Below are positions 9,601 to 16,133 of a DNA stretch of 34,640 bases, piece after piece. The DNA comes from Gemmatimonadaceae bacterium (GTDB lineage Bacteria > Gemmatimonadota > Gemmatimonadetes > Gemmatimonadales > Gemmatimonadaceae), in the NCBI GenBank assembly GCA_025362035.1, contig JANYIN010000023.1, forward strand, positions 1 through 34,640. The letters run 5' to 3'. The position numbers and the translations under genes were made by a program. Within the stretch, counting starts at the first letter, position 1, and the number at the start of each line of letters is the position of its first letter. Under the pieces are notes generated by a model. That model ran no database searches. It was not told the DNA's origin and was given only the letters and a program-made list of their open reading frames with translations.

Positions 9601-10193
9601 CCACCGACGACGGCGTCGATCTTCGTGGTACCGGCGGACACGCCCACGACGATTCCTCCAGGCGACACAGTGACAATGGCGGTATTACGACTCGACCAGG
9701 ACGCAACGCGTCCGACGAGCACATTGCCCACGGCATCCACGGGCACGGCCACTGCGGCAACAGAATCGCCGACAAAGAATGCCGGTGCCACGATGACGCT
9801 CACCGCGTTGACTGCAACAGGATTGACCGTGATCGTCACGGATGCGGCCAGTCCGCCAGCCGTCGCCTGGATGGTGGCGATGCCCGAGCTACGGCCGACG
9901 ACGACACCAGTGGCCGATACGCTGGCGACCGCAGTGTCCGAACTGCTCCAGACGACTGCAACAGAGGTCACGGGCTGGCCAGATGCATCGCGCACTGTCG
10001 CCACGAGGCTGAGTGACGTGCCAATCGTGAGGACGGGAGTGGCCGGAGGAGCGATGGCAATCGCCGCCGGTATGCCAGAAAAGCTGGCGCCGACGATGCC
10101 CCCATTTGGCGACGGCGCCGTCAACTCGCCGCTACTGCATGCAACCGCCAGGATACCCAGCGCCAACAAGCTTCTCCTCGATACCGTTTGCAT
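6678..10193 (-). CDS. Large lipoprotein: seven Big_2 (Ig-like) repeats plus right-handed beta-helix
   Basis: Surface or periplasmic protein of 1171 aa. The ATG at 10193 has a strong GGAGGAGG site 4 bases upstream. The N-terminus, SRRSLLALGILAVAC, combines a twin-arginine-like start with a lipobox-like end (Cys 19). From about residue 40 to 650 there are seven Ig-like units of about 80-90 residues, each with a W-S/T-S core and an A-x-V/I-x-A ladder (examples: VWSSSDTAVASVS, LWTSSNPSVATVS, GWSTSNPAQATVS). This is the bacterial Ig-like group 2 pattern. From about residue 675 a beta-helix follows that closely matches the 545-aa protein encoded at 2442-4079, including CPWCG (7287-7301). Big_2 repeats usually act as stalks or adhesins, so the helix may be displayed at a distance from the membrane. 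Catalytic function is unknown. Confidence 0.9.
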   Translation of the reverse strand: MQTVSRRSLLALGILAVACSSGELTAPSPNGGIVGASFSGIPAAIAIAPPATPVLTIGTSLSLVATVRDASGQPVTSVAVVWSSSDTAVASVSATGVVVGRSSGIATIQATAGGLAASVTITVNPVAVNAVSVIVAPAFFVGDSVAAVAVPVDAVGNVLVGRVASWSSRNTAIVTVSPGGIVVGVSAGTTKIDAVVGGVTGTATVVVSLAPSSVKSIAVVVSVPLIAIGQTTQVTATARDSTGAVLSNRPILWTSSNPSVATVSPLGVLTGIALGSVVVSASSGGVSGSASLTVGSSSALPVATIAVSTLVAALSPGQSTPAVAIPHDTLGNVLVGTAFTWSSSATNIATVTSSGVITGVAPGTALISATSGGKVGSLSVQVGAISNQPPKTVTVFVSLANPDTLSPGNVVQATASLRDSTGTVITSLSPITWSSSSPAVAIVNSIGVVSAVGVGTAVISATNSGTVGTATVVVIPPPVKTITISVGSTTLVAGRTTQAVAVLRDTTGSVLTGRALAWSYVTPAVATVDAATGLITAIGPGSGGIVASSEGRTAIILITVTIPPIASISVSNANTMLLWGQTTQLTTQILDVNGNPVLSAPIGWSTSNPAQATVSPTGLVSIVGKGIAGPVTITATTYTNTPTVSGSIVFNTQGHPLEAGAALPQVFMNTAAPPAPDVGGSVITVNAGGNLQAALNAAQPGDVVALANGATFTGNFLLQNKNTSSTKWITIRPLNTTLLPPEGSRMTPAIAAAAQLPIVLSPTNQGAFNTVLGAHHYRIIGIEISVSPTNTGNTGLIRFGDGGGGGQTSLPLVAHDLVLDRVFIHGTPTQFVRRAISLQSASTAIIDSYISEIHDSGADAQAIAGWNGPGPYKIVNNYLEASTENLSFGGSDPDIQNLVPSDIEIRHNHFFKPVAWKGVWLVKNLYESKSSKRTLVEGNIFQNNWQDGQGGSAVNLKSTNQSGGCPWCGTQDITFRYNIIMNTGAGFVLSADPDPNVTNFPLQRITIQDNVVANIDVAPTFNGDGRGFLINQNPTDITIVHNTVVSPTNSAVTFGGPSLTPPVRLSMRDNIVGGGLYGVKGPGLSPGTATLLQFNPEGYFIANALPTVTSVGYPTIGFYPASLSSVGFVNAAGLDFHLAPNSMLKSRGSDGRDVGADIDRVNAATAGVIVP

Positions 10194-10197
10194 CGAA

Positions 10198-10205
10198 CCT
10201 CCTCC
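10198..10205 (-). promoter_or_regulatory. Strong Shine-Dalgarno site of the Big_2/beta-helix gene
   Basis: GGAGGAGG on the minus strand, ending 4 bases before the ATG at 10193. It is one of the two clearest ribosome sites in the window and fixes this start. Just upstream, in the likely 5' leader, lie two small perfect inverted repeats: CTCTC-AC-GAGAG (10209-10220) and GTCGGC-AACT-GCCGAC (10220-10235). Confidence 0.7.
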
Positions 10206-10792
10206 ATCCTCTCACGAGAGTCGGCAACTGCCGACGCCGGACTGTTAGGGAGAACGCCCACAATTCCGATGGTCTAAGCACGTGCGTGTAGAGACTTCGA
10301 CGACCTCCCCGCCGCCCCAACGACTCGGAGGCCGCGCCAGTCGGCATGACGCTACGGAAGCACCATCATCGGGCTCCGGAGTGGACAACTCAACCCATCG
10401 TTTGCGCGAGGCGCGTGTTCGGGCAGGAATGAAACGACAACCGACTGCGATCTGACGTTGGCCAGAAGTATTCGGAGGGGCGAGTATCTACTCTCGCTAA
10501 GCGACAAGATTCGGTAGCTTCAGGCGACCGTAAACAGATGGAGAGGGCACGAGCCAAGGTGGGAAGCTGCGTGGCGCCATTCTCTGTCGACAATCTCTTA
10601 CCGAGTACGACGAATTGCCGTGTGGTGAGTCACAATCGGTGAAGGTGTTTTTCGACCCATCGGCGCGTCGCATCGGCCAAACAAGTGAGTATCGGTCACG
10701 CCGCGTAAACACTTGAGGAACGCAGCCCTGCGGCGTCGCAGCCTGTAACTGAGGTTGTGAGCAGGAATATGCGTGACAAGGGTGGGGCCGTC

Positions 10793-10825
10793 AAAAAAAT
10801 TGAAAGGCCACCGGCCCTTCCGGTG
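10793..10825 (-). terminator. Candidate intrinsic terminator reading on the minus strand
   Basis: On the minus strand a perfect 6-bp stem CACCGG / CCGGTG with a 5-base loop (10825 down to 10809) is followed, after nine bases, by seven Ts (10799-10793). The plus strand lacks a T-run after the stem, so the direction is minus. No gene recognised here ends just upstream of it on that strand, which leaves open what transcript it would stop. Confidence 0.4.
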
Positions 10826-11326
10826 ATCAACGTTGCACGGGGGTGGCGCCCCGCGGACGGGGATAGATGACCGATGACTCCTCCTGCCCCAAGCGCTGGG
10901 CAGCAGTGGCGCTGAGGGTGGCGCGCGAAGGGTCATCGCGGCCAAACTCGTAAAACGTCCCTCGCGCTCCCGGTCTTGCTCACTCAGGAGTCGGTGCGGT
11001 CTTCGCCGCATTCGAATGCTGCTCACGACTGCTTCCCGTGGCTTGTGTCGCGGACGACGACGTCGACCGTGCCCCAGCTGAGAGGTGTAGAATCGGCTCC
11101 GTGCCGGGCTCGTCCCTCGCGCGGCGCCAGCGAGTCCTGAGTCATTCAACTCGCGCCGTGGAACGTGATCGTCAGAAGTGGCCAATCATGGTGTACGCGG
11201 CTACCATATCTCAGTCGGACTTTCGGCGTCGCGGACCAGGGCAGCCAATACTGGCAAACCCGATCCACCCGAGAGAAGACGTCCGGCATCCCACGACGTC
11301 TGCCCGTCATCTCCTCCACGCATGCG

Positions 11327-12736
11327 ATGACCCAACTCTACGCGGCATTCCTCGTTGGAATCCCACTACTGTGGCTTGGTGCCAGGCACGCCGAATCCGC
11401 GCGGGTACGGCAGATGCTGTACCTCGCAGCGAGCTACCTGTTCTATCTCACCTTCGGTCTCGGTTCATTCGCGGTTCTTCTGGCGAGCACGATGTTCAAC
11501 TTTTGGTGGGGATCGGTCATTCGCCGTCGACCGAGCACCTGGATGTTGTGGATCGGAATACTCCTCAACGTTGCCCTCCTCAGCACGTTCAAGTACCTCC
11601 CGCAAGTCGCGGCGAATGTTGCTCCAACGCTGCCACTCGCGAGCCCCGTCGCTCATCTGGCGCTGCCCATCGGCATTTCGTTCTGGACGTTTCAGGGGCT
11701 CAGCTACCTGTTTGACCAATTCCGTGAAGAACGGCTCGATCCCACACTGATCGAGTTCATGCTCTATATGGGCTTCGCGCCCACGGTGCTCTCCGGACCG
11801 ATCTGTCGTCTGCCCGAGTTGTTGCCGCAGTTCCGTGACACGTCCAAGGCGACGTGGGCCAACGTGGTCGACGGTGCGCGAGGCATTTGGGTTGGCGTGC
11901 TCATGATCACGTTGGCGCGTTTTCTCGGAGGCGGCTTTGATGGTCATGGCGTGAACTGGGGATTCGATCACGCCGGCCTGCGACTCGGTGCCGCCGACGT
12001 GTGGCTCTTGCTGGTCGGGTATGGATTCCAGCTCTTCTTTGATTTTGCCGGCTACTCCCGCGTCGTGATCGGCATCGCGCAACTGTTCGGAATTCGCCTG
12101 CCGGAGAACTTTCGACACCCTTACCTGTCCACGACGCTTGCGATGTTTTGGACGAGGTGGCACATGTCGTTGTCGTTCTGGATTCGCGACTATCTCTTCA
12201 TGCCGCTGGCGACGCTGCGCCGGGAGGCATGGTGGCGCAATGCGATGCTCGTGTTCTCCATGATCGTGTTTGGTCTGTGGCACAAGGCCAGTTTCCTGTT
12301 CTTGCTGTGGGGAACGTATCAGGGCCTGTTACTGCTCGCGTATCGCCTCCTCCAGCAGCGGCAGCGTCGCCTCGGCGTGTCCATCTCCGGTGTTGCCGGA
12401 TCGTTTCTGTCCTGGCTCTTGACGTTTGGCCTCATTACCCTCGGCTGGATCATGTTCCGGGCGCGCGACGGCTCGCAAGCCATGTATCTCCTCGGTCAAG
12501 CCGTAACGCCGTTTGCGTCACAAGGCATGACGCTGCCGGCAAACTTTGCGCTGTTCATCGTCGGCGTCGTCGCTGCGTACTTTGTCGTCGCGGCGGCAAG
12601 CCGGCGTTATGCGCAGGGCGGCGCAGTCCTCGGCGGCTTTCCGCTTGGTGTTCGATACGTGTGCTACGCTGGAATCTTCTACTTCGCCGTGTTCCACGCA
12701 GCCGATCCACAATCATTCATCTACTTCCAGTTCTGA
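11327..12736 (+). CDS. MBOAT family membrane O-acyltransferase (AlgI/DltB-like)
   Basis: Polytopic membrane protein of 469 aa that transfers acyl groups across the inner membrane to an extracytoplasmic polymer, as AlgI does for alginate and DltB for teichoic acid. The ATG at 11327 is chosen because hydrophobic MBOAT sequence starts right after it; the 54 codons upstream in frame look non-coding. Features include the early LYLAASYLFYLTFG helix, ISFWTFQGLSYLFDQFRE, FFDFAGYSRVVIGIAQLFGI, FWTRWHMSLSFWIRDYLFMPL (His 279), and FGLWHKASFLFLLWG with the expected catalytic His 319. No Shine-Dalgarno site is evident. The stop overlaps the next gene's ATG as TGATG. The carrier-protein gene two genes downstream suggests an acyl-ACP rather than acetyl-CoA donor; this is inference. 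Confidence 0.92.
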   Translation: MTQLYAAFLVGIPLLWLGARHAESARVRQMLYLAASYLFYLTFGLGSFAVLLASTMFNFWWGSVIRRRPSTWMLWIGILLNVALLSTFKYLPQVAANVAPTLPLASPVAHLALPIGISFWTFQGLSYLFDQFREERLDPTLIEFMLYMGFAPTVLSGPICRLPELLPQFRDTSKATWANVVDGARGIWVGVLMITLARFLGGGFDGHGVNWGFDHAGLRLGAADVWLLLVGYGFQLFFDFAGYSRVVIGIAQLFGIRLPENFRHPYLSTTLAMFWTRWHMSLSFWIRDYLFMPLATLRREAWWRNAMLVFSMIVFGLWHKASFLFLLWGTYQGLLLLAYRLLQQRQRRLGVSISGVAGSFLSWLLTFGLITLGWIMFRARDGSQAMYLLGQAVTPFASQGMTLPANFALFIVGVVAAYFVVAAASRRYAQGGAVLGGFPLGVRYVCYAGIFYFAVFHAADPQSFIYFQF

Positions 12737-13818
12737 TGCGATCAGCGGGAAGAGGTGTTCGCATATCCGTTGCGGTGGTCGTGTTTGCCGTGTCGCTCGA
12801 GTTCTGGGCCCGTGTCGACGACTACCTCACGTATGATGCGCCGTTCTGGGGCAGGTACAATAGCCAGATGCTCTACATCAGAGACACGTTGGGCCAACGA
12901 GGGAAGCCAAACGCTCGGTATCGCAAGTGGAAGCTCAACGAGCTCGGATTCCGCGGTCCGGCGATGCGGCACGATCGAATCAACGTTCTGTGCTTTGGCG
13001 CGTCGGAGACGTTCGGTCTGTACGAGAGCGAAGGGCAGGAGTACCCCCGTTTGCTCGAACGAAAGTTGAATGAGCGTGCTGGCAGGGACACGTTTCAGGT
13101 CGTGAACGCCGCCTATCCGGGAGAGTCCGCGTTCACGGCGGTGGTACGAGTACCAGAGCTGATCGATGCGATTCATCCGCGCATTGCAATTGTGTACCCG
13201 ACGCCGGCGGACTACATCTGGCTCCCGTATCTGCACCCGGCCGAGTCGCCACCGCAATCGGCAGAGGCCCCGTTTGACTTTCGCATGGGTGAGCGCCTCC
13301 GCACGTTCGCCAAGGGACTTCTTCCCGAAGGCATACAGAGCCGGCTCCGCGAGCAGGAAATTCGGCGGGGCGCGGCCGCGTTCGCGGTAATGGACCGGCT
13401 GCCCGATGAAAACGTTCGGCAGTTTCATGACGACGTTGCGCATCTGGTACAGACGCTCCGAGACCGTGGCGTGCTTCCGGTCGTCGTCACGCATGCGAGC
13501 GCGTTCGGTCCAACGCTCAGCGAGGATGATCGCCGCCTACTGATCAGCTGGCGAAAGTTCTATCCAATGCTGAAAGAGGACGGCTTTCTCGATATGGAGC
13601 GGCGGATGAATGAGACGTTGCGCGCGATCGCGACGGAGCAGGGCGTCCCGCTCATCGATGCCGCCGCGCAGATTCCGGCGACTCGACAGAACTTTGCCGA
13701 TTTTGTACACTTCACAAACCGGGGAGCAGAGGTCATGGCGGAGAAGCTCACGCGGGGGCTGATGCCAATTGTTCAAGCCCAATTGCAGCCATCCTCGACC
13801 CCGAAAGGCGCTGAATGA
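12736..13818 (+). CDS. SGNH-hydrolase-like membrane-anchored protein, MBOAT partner (AlgJ/DltD-like role)
   Basis: Protein of 360 aa with one N-terminal membrane segment (about residues 8-23) and a large domain that should face the periplasm. The ATG at 12736 overlaps the MBOAT stop; the longer frame upstream is a shadow of the MBOAT gene. SGNH features are a block-I-like FGASETFG with nucleophile Ser 90 and a C-terminal block-V-like DFVHFTNRG with Asp 322 and His 325. Between them are VVNAAYPGES, which may include the SGNH Gly block, and VYPTPADYIWLPY. Known MBOAT systems pair the membrane enzyme with such a protein (AlgJ/AlgX, DltD, PatB) that completes transfer to the polymer. The stop overlaps the next ATG as ATGA, supporting one translational unit. 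Confidence 0.88.
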   Translation: MRSAGRGVRISVAVVVFAVSLEFWARVDDYLTYDAPFWGRYNSQMLYIRDTLGQRGKPNARYRKWKLNELGFRGPAMRHDRINVLCFGASETFGLYESEGQEYPRLLERKLNERAGRDTFQVVNAAYPGESAFTAVVRVPELIDAIHPRIAIVYPTPADYIWLPYLHPAESPPQSAEAPFDFRMGERLRTFAKGLLPEGIQSRLREQEIRRGAAAFAVMDRLPDENVRQFHDDVAHLVQTLRDRGVLPVVVTHASAFGPTLSEDDRRLLISWRKFYPMLKEDGFLDMERRMNETLRAIATEQGVPLIDAAAQIPATRQNFADFVHFTNRGAEVMAEKLTRGLMPIVQAQLQPSSTPKGAE

Positions 13819-14738
13819 CGTCGGACTTCGTTCTCGAGCTGGGCATGCCACACCTCGGGCGGAATAATCTTTCCGAGAACGCGTTGTTCAAGGCAATCGG
13901 CAACGATCGGTGGCGAACGATCGAGGAAATTGGAGGAGTCCCGACCGGGCTGATTCGGGACGATGCCGATTCGCGCCTCTACGCCACCTTCTTCTTTCTG
14001 GAGGTACACTCGACGCCGGAGCATCCGCTGGCCGCGCACGGCGAGAACCAGAGCATGTCGTTCAGTACGGACCTCTCACACTTCGACAAAGTGTATCTCG
14101 ATGGCCACCATCGCTTGGTGGGCGACACGGATTTTTGGGTCCGCAGCAGTAACGTGTTCATCTACCAGGAGCGCGGGCCTTCGAAGCTCTCAATGTCCAT
14201 TCCTGCCAACGTCGACTTCGCAGGTGTGCCGGCACTCTCGGCGCCGCCGGACTCACTGTCGCTTTGCCGGCTGGCCCGAACGAACGGCACATTTTTCGAG
14301 CCGGAACCGGACGACATCGGGATATTCGAGGGTGTTCGCGAATACCGGTATCAGTTGGATCCCGACCGCGACATGAACGGCGCTGGCCTCGTCTATTTTG
14401 CGAACTTCATCGCGTTTCTCGACCGCGCAGAGCGCGGTGCCCTCGTCGACCTGAAGCTCCCTATTCCCGAGACGGTACTCGATGCCCGATCGACGTATCG
14501 TCGACGCATCGGGTATTTCGGGAATGCCCAAGCCACGGACACGTTGCGGGTTCTCGTTCGGGCAAGAATGCGTTCGCTTCCGAGCCAGCGGTTCGGCCGC
14601 TTGATTGACCTGGGATTCGACTATCGTATCCTTCGCTCCTCGGACGACAAGGAAATAGTCATCTCGTCGTGTCGAAAGGTCAGTCCCATGGAAGCCGGAT
14701 CAGCCGACGAGGCATGGTTCCAGCAAATGACGTCCTGA
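13815..14738 (+). CDS. LnmK-like double-hotdog acyltransferase/decarboxylase (Pnap_2097-type)
   Basis: Cytoplasmic protein of 307 aa, start fixed by the ATGA overlap with the SGNH gene. The opening FVLELGMPHLGRNNLSENAL and the following DRW match my recollection of the LnmK / Pnap_2097 family N-terminus. The second half has YFANFIAFLDRAERGAL, a hotdog-helix signature resembling thioesterase-like proteins. LnmK from leinamycin biosynthesis loads methylmalonyl from CoA, decarboxylates it and leaves propionyl on an acyl carrier protein, using an active-site Tyr; Tyr 56 in RLYATFFFLEV is a candidate equivalent. An acyl carrier protein gene follows 35 bases downstream, which fits this chemistry. 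No ketosynthase, AMP ligase or other loading enzyme is present. Family assignment is from pattern recognition; the acyl group is inferred. Confidence 0.75.
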   Translation: MTSDFVLELGMPHLGRNNLSENALFKAIGNDRWRTIEEIGGVPTGLIRDDADSRLYATFFFLEVHSTPEHPLAAHGENQSMSFSTDLSHFDKVYLDGHHRLVGDTDFWVRSSNVFIYQERGPSKLSMSIPANVDFAGVPALSAPPDSLSLCRLARTNGTFFEPEPDDIGIFEGVREYRYQLDPDRDMNGAGLVYFANFIAFLDRAERGALVDLKLPIPETVLDARSTYRRRIGYFGNAQATDTLRVLVRARMRSLPSQRFGRLIDLGFDYRILRSSDDKEIVISSCRKVSPMEAGSADEAWFQQMTS

Positions 14739-14764
14739 CGCCCGGACCAACACCAACGCGATTT

Positions 14765-14770
14765 GGAGGA
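14765..14770 (+). promoter_or_regulatory. Shine-Dalgarno site of the acyl carrier protein gene
   Basis: GGAGGA ends 3 bases before the ATG at 14774. This gene has its own ribosome site, whereas the three genes before it have none evident. That would allow the carrier to be made in excess of the enzymes, and it decides the start against the longer open frame from 14669. Confidence 0.6.
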
Positions 14771-14773
14771 GCA

Positions 14774-15031
14774 ATGGCACATAGCGCGGAAGGTCAAGCA
14801 CTCATCGACTACTTGAAAACGCGTATACTTCCGAAGGGCGCCCCCGACATCACCGAGGATACACCGCTTGTGTCGTCCGGTCTGGTCGATTCATTTGCGA
14901 TGATCGAGATACTGATGGAGGTCGAGAAGGTGACGAAGCGCCGAATTTCGCCGGGGAAGGTGGGCGCGAAGGACATGGATACCGTCACTCTCATGCTCGC
15001 CACCGCTGAACGCGTGGGTGTACCGCGCTGA
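14774..15031 (+). CDS. Acyl carrier protein (phosphopantetheine carrier)
   Basis: Small carrier of 85 aa. The phosphopantetheine attachment motif is LVSSGLVDSFAMIEIL, with Ser 40 as the modified residue in the DS(F/L) context after a Gly-Leu-Val lead. Helix I (about residues 7-19) and the acidic segments fit the four-helix carrier fold. The start is set by the GGAGGA site. Helix III/IV residues continue to DTVTLMLATAERVG. It stands next to the LnmK-like enzyme and in the same run as MBOAT and SGNH genes, as DltC does with DltB and DltD. No fatty-acid or polyketide synthase genes lie nearby, so it is unlikely to be the fatty-acid AcpP. Its cargo is inferred, not seen. Confidence 0.9.
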   Translation: MAHSAEGQALIDYLKTRILPKGAPDITEDTPLVSSGLVDSFAMIEILMEVEKVTKRRISPGKVGAKDMDTVTLMLATAERVGVPR

Positions 15032-15244
15032 TTGCGCTCGTAGTCACAGGGCGGTGTGCGCGCACCGGCGGAGCGGCTCGCGACGTGAATATCCATGATC
15101 GCTTGACGCGTTGCTGGGATAACACGGCGGGGTCATGCCGAGGCGCTACCAGCAACAGCCGCGAACCGTCGGTGCTCGAGCGTGGCTCTCTCCCCGCCTG
15201 GAAGCAGCGCTGCTCGCGGGGCCGCGGTAACGGCCTACTTGCAC

Positions 15245-16051
15245 ATGCGGATTCCGCCATCTGCCGACGAGGTTGATTTGGAACTATCCCTTTGGGACGA
15301 ACTGCAGTATCGTCTCTTACGACGCATCGCTCCTGCCGCCCCCACCTACATGACGGGAGCCGCGTACGCCAGCAGAAGCAAGCTCGAGGTGTTGCTCGGC
15401 AAGGATCTGCTCGAGGGAATTCGCGGGAAGGACGTGCTCGATTTCGGATGCGGCCAAGGGGTCGAAGCGGTTGAGATGGCCCGTGTTGCCCGGTCGGTAT
15501 TCGGGCTGGATATCCTACCCTCATCGCTGGAGAAGGCCCGCACGCGTGCCGAGACGGCAGGGGTCGCGGATACGTGTACCTTTGGGACGACTCCTCCGTC
15601 GAGGAAGGTGGACGCCATCATCTCCCTCGATTCGTTCGAGCATTTCGACGATCCGGCCGACATCTTGAAGCAGATGTATGACCTGCTTCGCCCTGGTGGG
15701 CAGGTCATTGTGAGCTTCGGGCCGCCGTGGTTCCATCCATTCGGTGGGCATCTGTTTTCTGTCTTTCCATGGGCCCACGTTGTCTTCAGCGAGGCGGCTC
15801 TCCTCGCATGGCGATCCGGGATAAGGTCGGATGGCGCCACGCGGTTCCGCGAAGTCGAAGGAGGGCTGAATCAGATGACCGTCAAACATTTCGAGGAGCT
15901 CGTGGCAGACAGTCAGTTCCGTCTCAGTCATTTGGAGGTCGTCCCCATTCGGAAGTTGCGACCGGTCGCGAACAGGCTCACGCGCGAGTTCACGACATCG
16001 GTGGTGCGCTGTGTTCTGGAGCGCGCGGCAACGGGCAATGCAAATGTCTAG
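15245..16051 (+). CDS. Class I SAM-dependent methyltransferase
   Basis: Cytoplasmic methyltransferase of about 268 aa. Motif I is DVLDFGCGQGVEAVE near residues 63-77, followed by an acidic end of strand 2 (VFGLDILPSSLEKA), an IISLDSFEHFDDP motif-IV region and LLRPGGQVIVSFGPPW, all in the usual order for a class I Rossmann methyltransferase of the Methyltransf_11 kind. The ATG at 15245 was preferred; a GTG at 15182 extends the frame 21 codons with no sign of conservation. It follows the carrier protein after 213 bases, so it may have its own promoter. In an EPS locus it could methylate a sugar, the lipid-linked intermediate or an acyl group. The substrate is not evident. Confidence 0.82.
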   Translation: MRIPPSADEVDLELSLWDELQYRLLRRIAPAAPTYMTGAAYASRSKLEVLLGKDLLEGIRGKDVLDFGCGQGVEAVEMARVARSVFGLDILPSSLEKARTRAETAGVADTCTFGTTPPSRKVDAIISLDSFEHFDDPADILKQMYDLLRPGGQVIVSFGPPWFHPFGGHLFSVFPWAHVVFSEAALLAWRSGIRSDGATRFREVEGGLNQMTVKHFEELVADSQFRLSHLEVVPIRKLRPVANRLTREFTTSVVRCVLERAATGNANV

Positions 16052-16133
16052 GATCCGGATGAACCGGCTGGTTTCGTGGGCCGCACGACACAACCGGAGA
16101 ACATTCGGGAGATGAACCGTTGCGCGTCCCATC

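Larger units (their letters stand above)
10194..11326. other. Non-coding gap between divergent EPS operons
   Basis: About 1.1 kb separates the minus-strand beta-helix block from the plus-strand MBOAT block. Open frames here (for example 10598-11185 minus) are Arg/Ser/Pro-rich with no domain, as expected of non-coding GC-rich DNA. Promoters for both directions should lie here, but I could not fix a -35/-10 pair with confidence. Visible structure includes the two leader inverted repeats near 10209-10235, a GAGTA-TC-TACTC palindrome (10482-10493), and a hairpin plus T-tract on the minus strand (10793-10825). No tRNA or known riboswitch was recognised. Confidence 0.5.

Noticed and set aside
2442-10193. 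Beta-helix proteins as alginate C5-epimerases (AlgG-like)
   Set aside because: Only the fold class is shared by eye. I could not find an epimerase active-site motif, so no enzymatic name was given.
6678-10193. DNA tandem repeat or CRISPR-like array in the Big_2 region
   Set aside because: The repetition is at protein level (about 80-90 residues) with diverged DNA. There are no short direct repeats with spacers.
10970-11040. tRNA-like stretch with a TTCGAAT segment
   Set aside because: No acceptor stem, anticodon arm or D-arm can be paired around it.
10598-11185. 195-codon open frame on the minus strand in the large gap
   Set aside because: The product is Arg/Ser/Pro-rich without hydrophobic core, signal or motif, and the terminator candidate lies inside it. 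It is typical of random GC-rich sequence.
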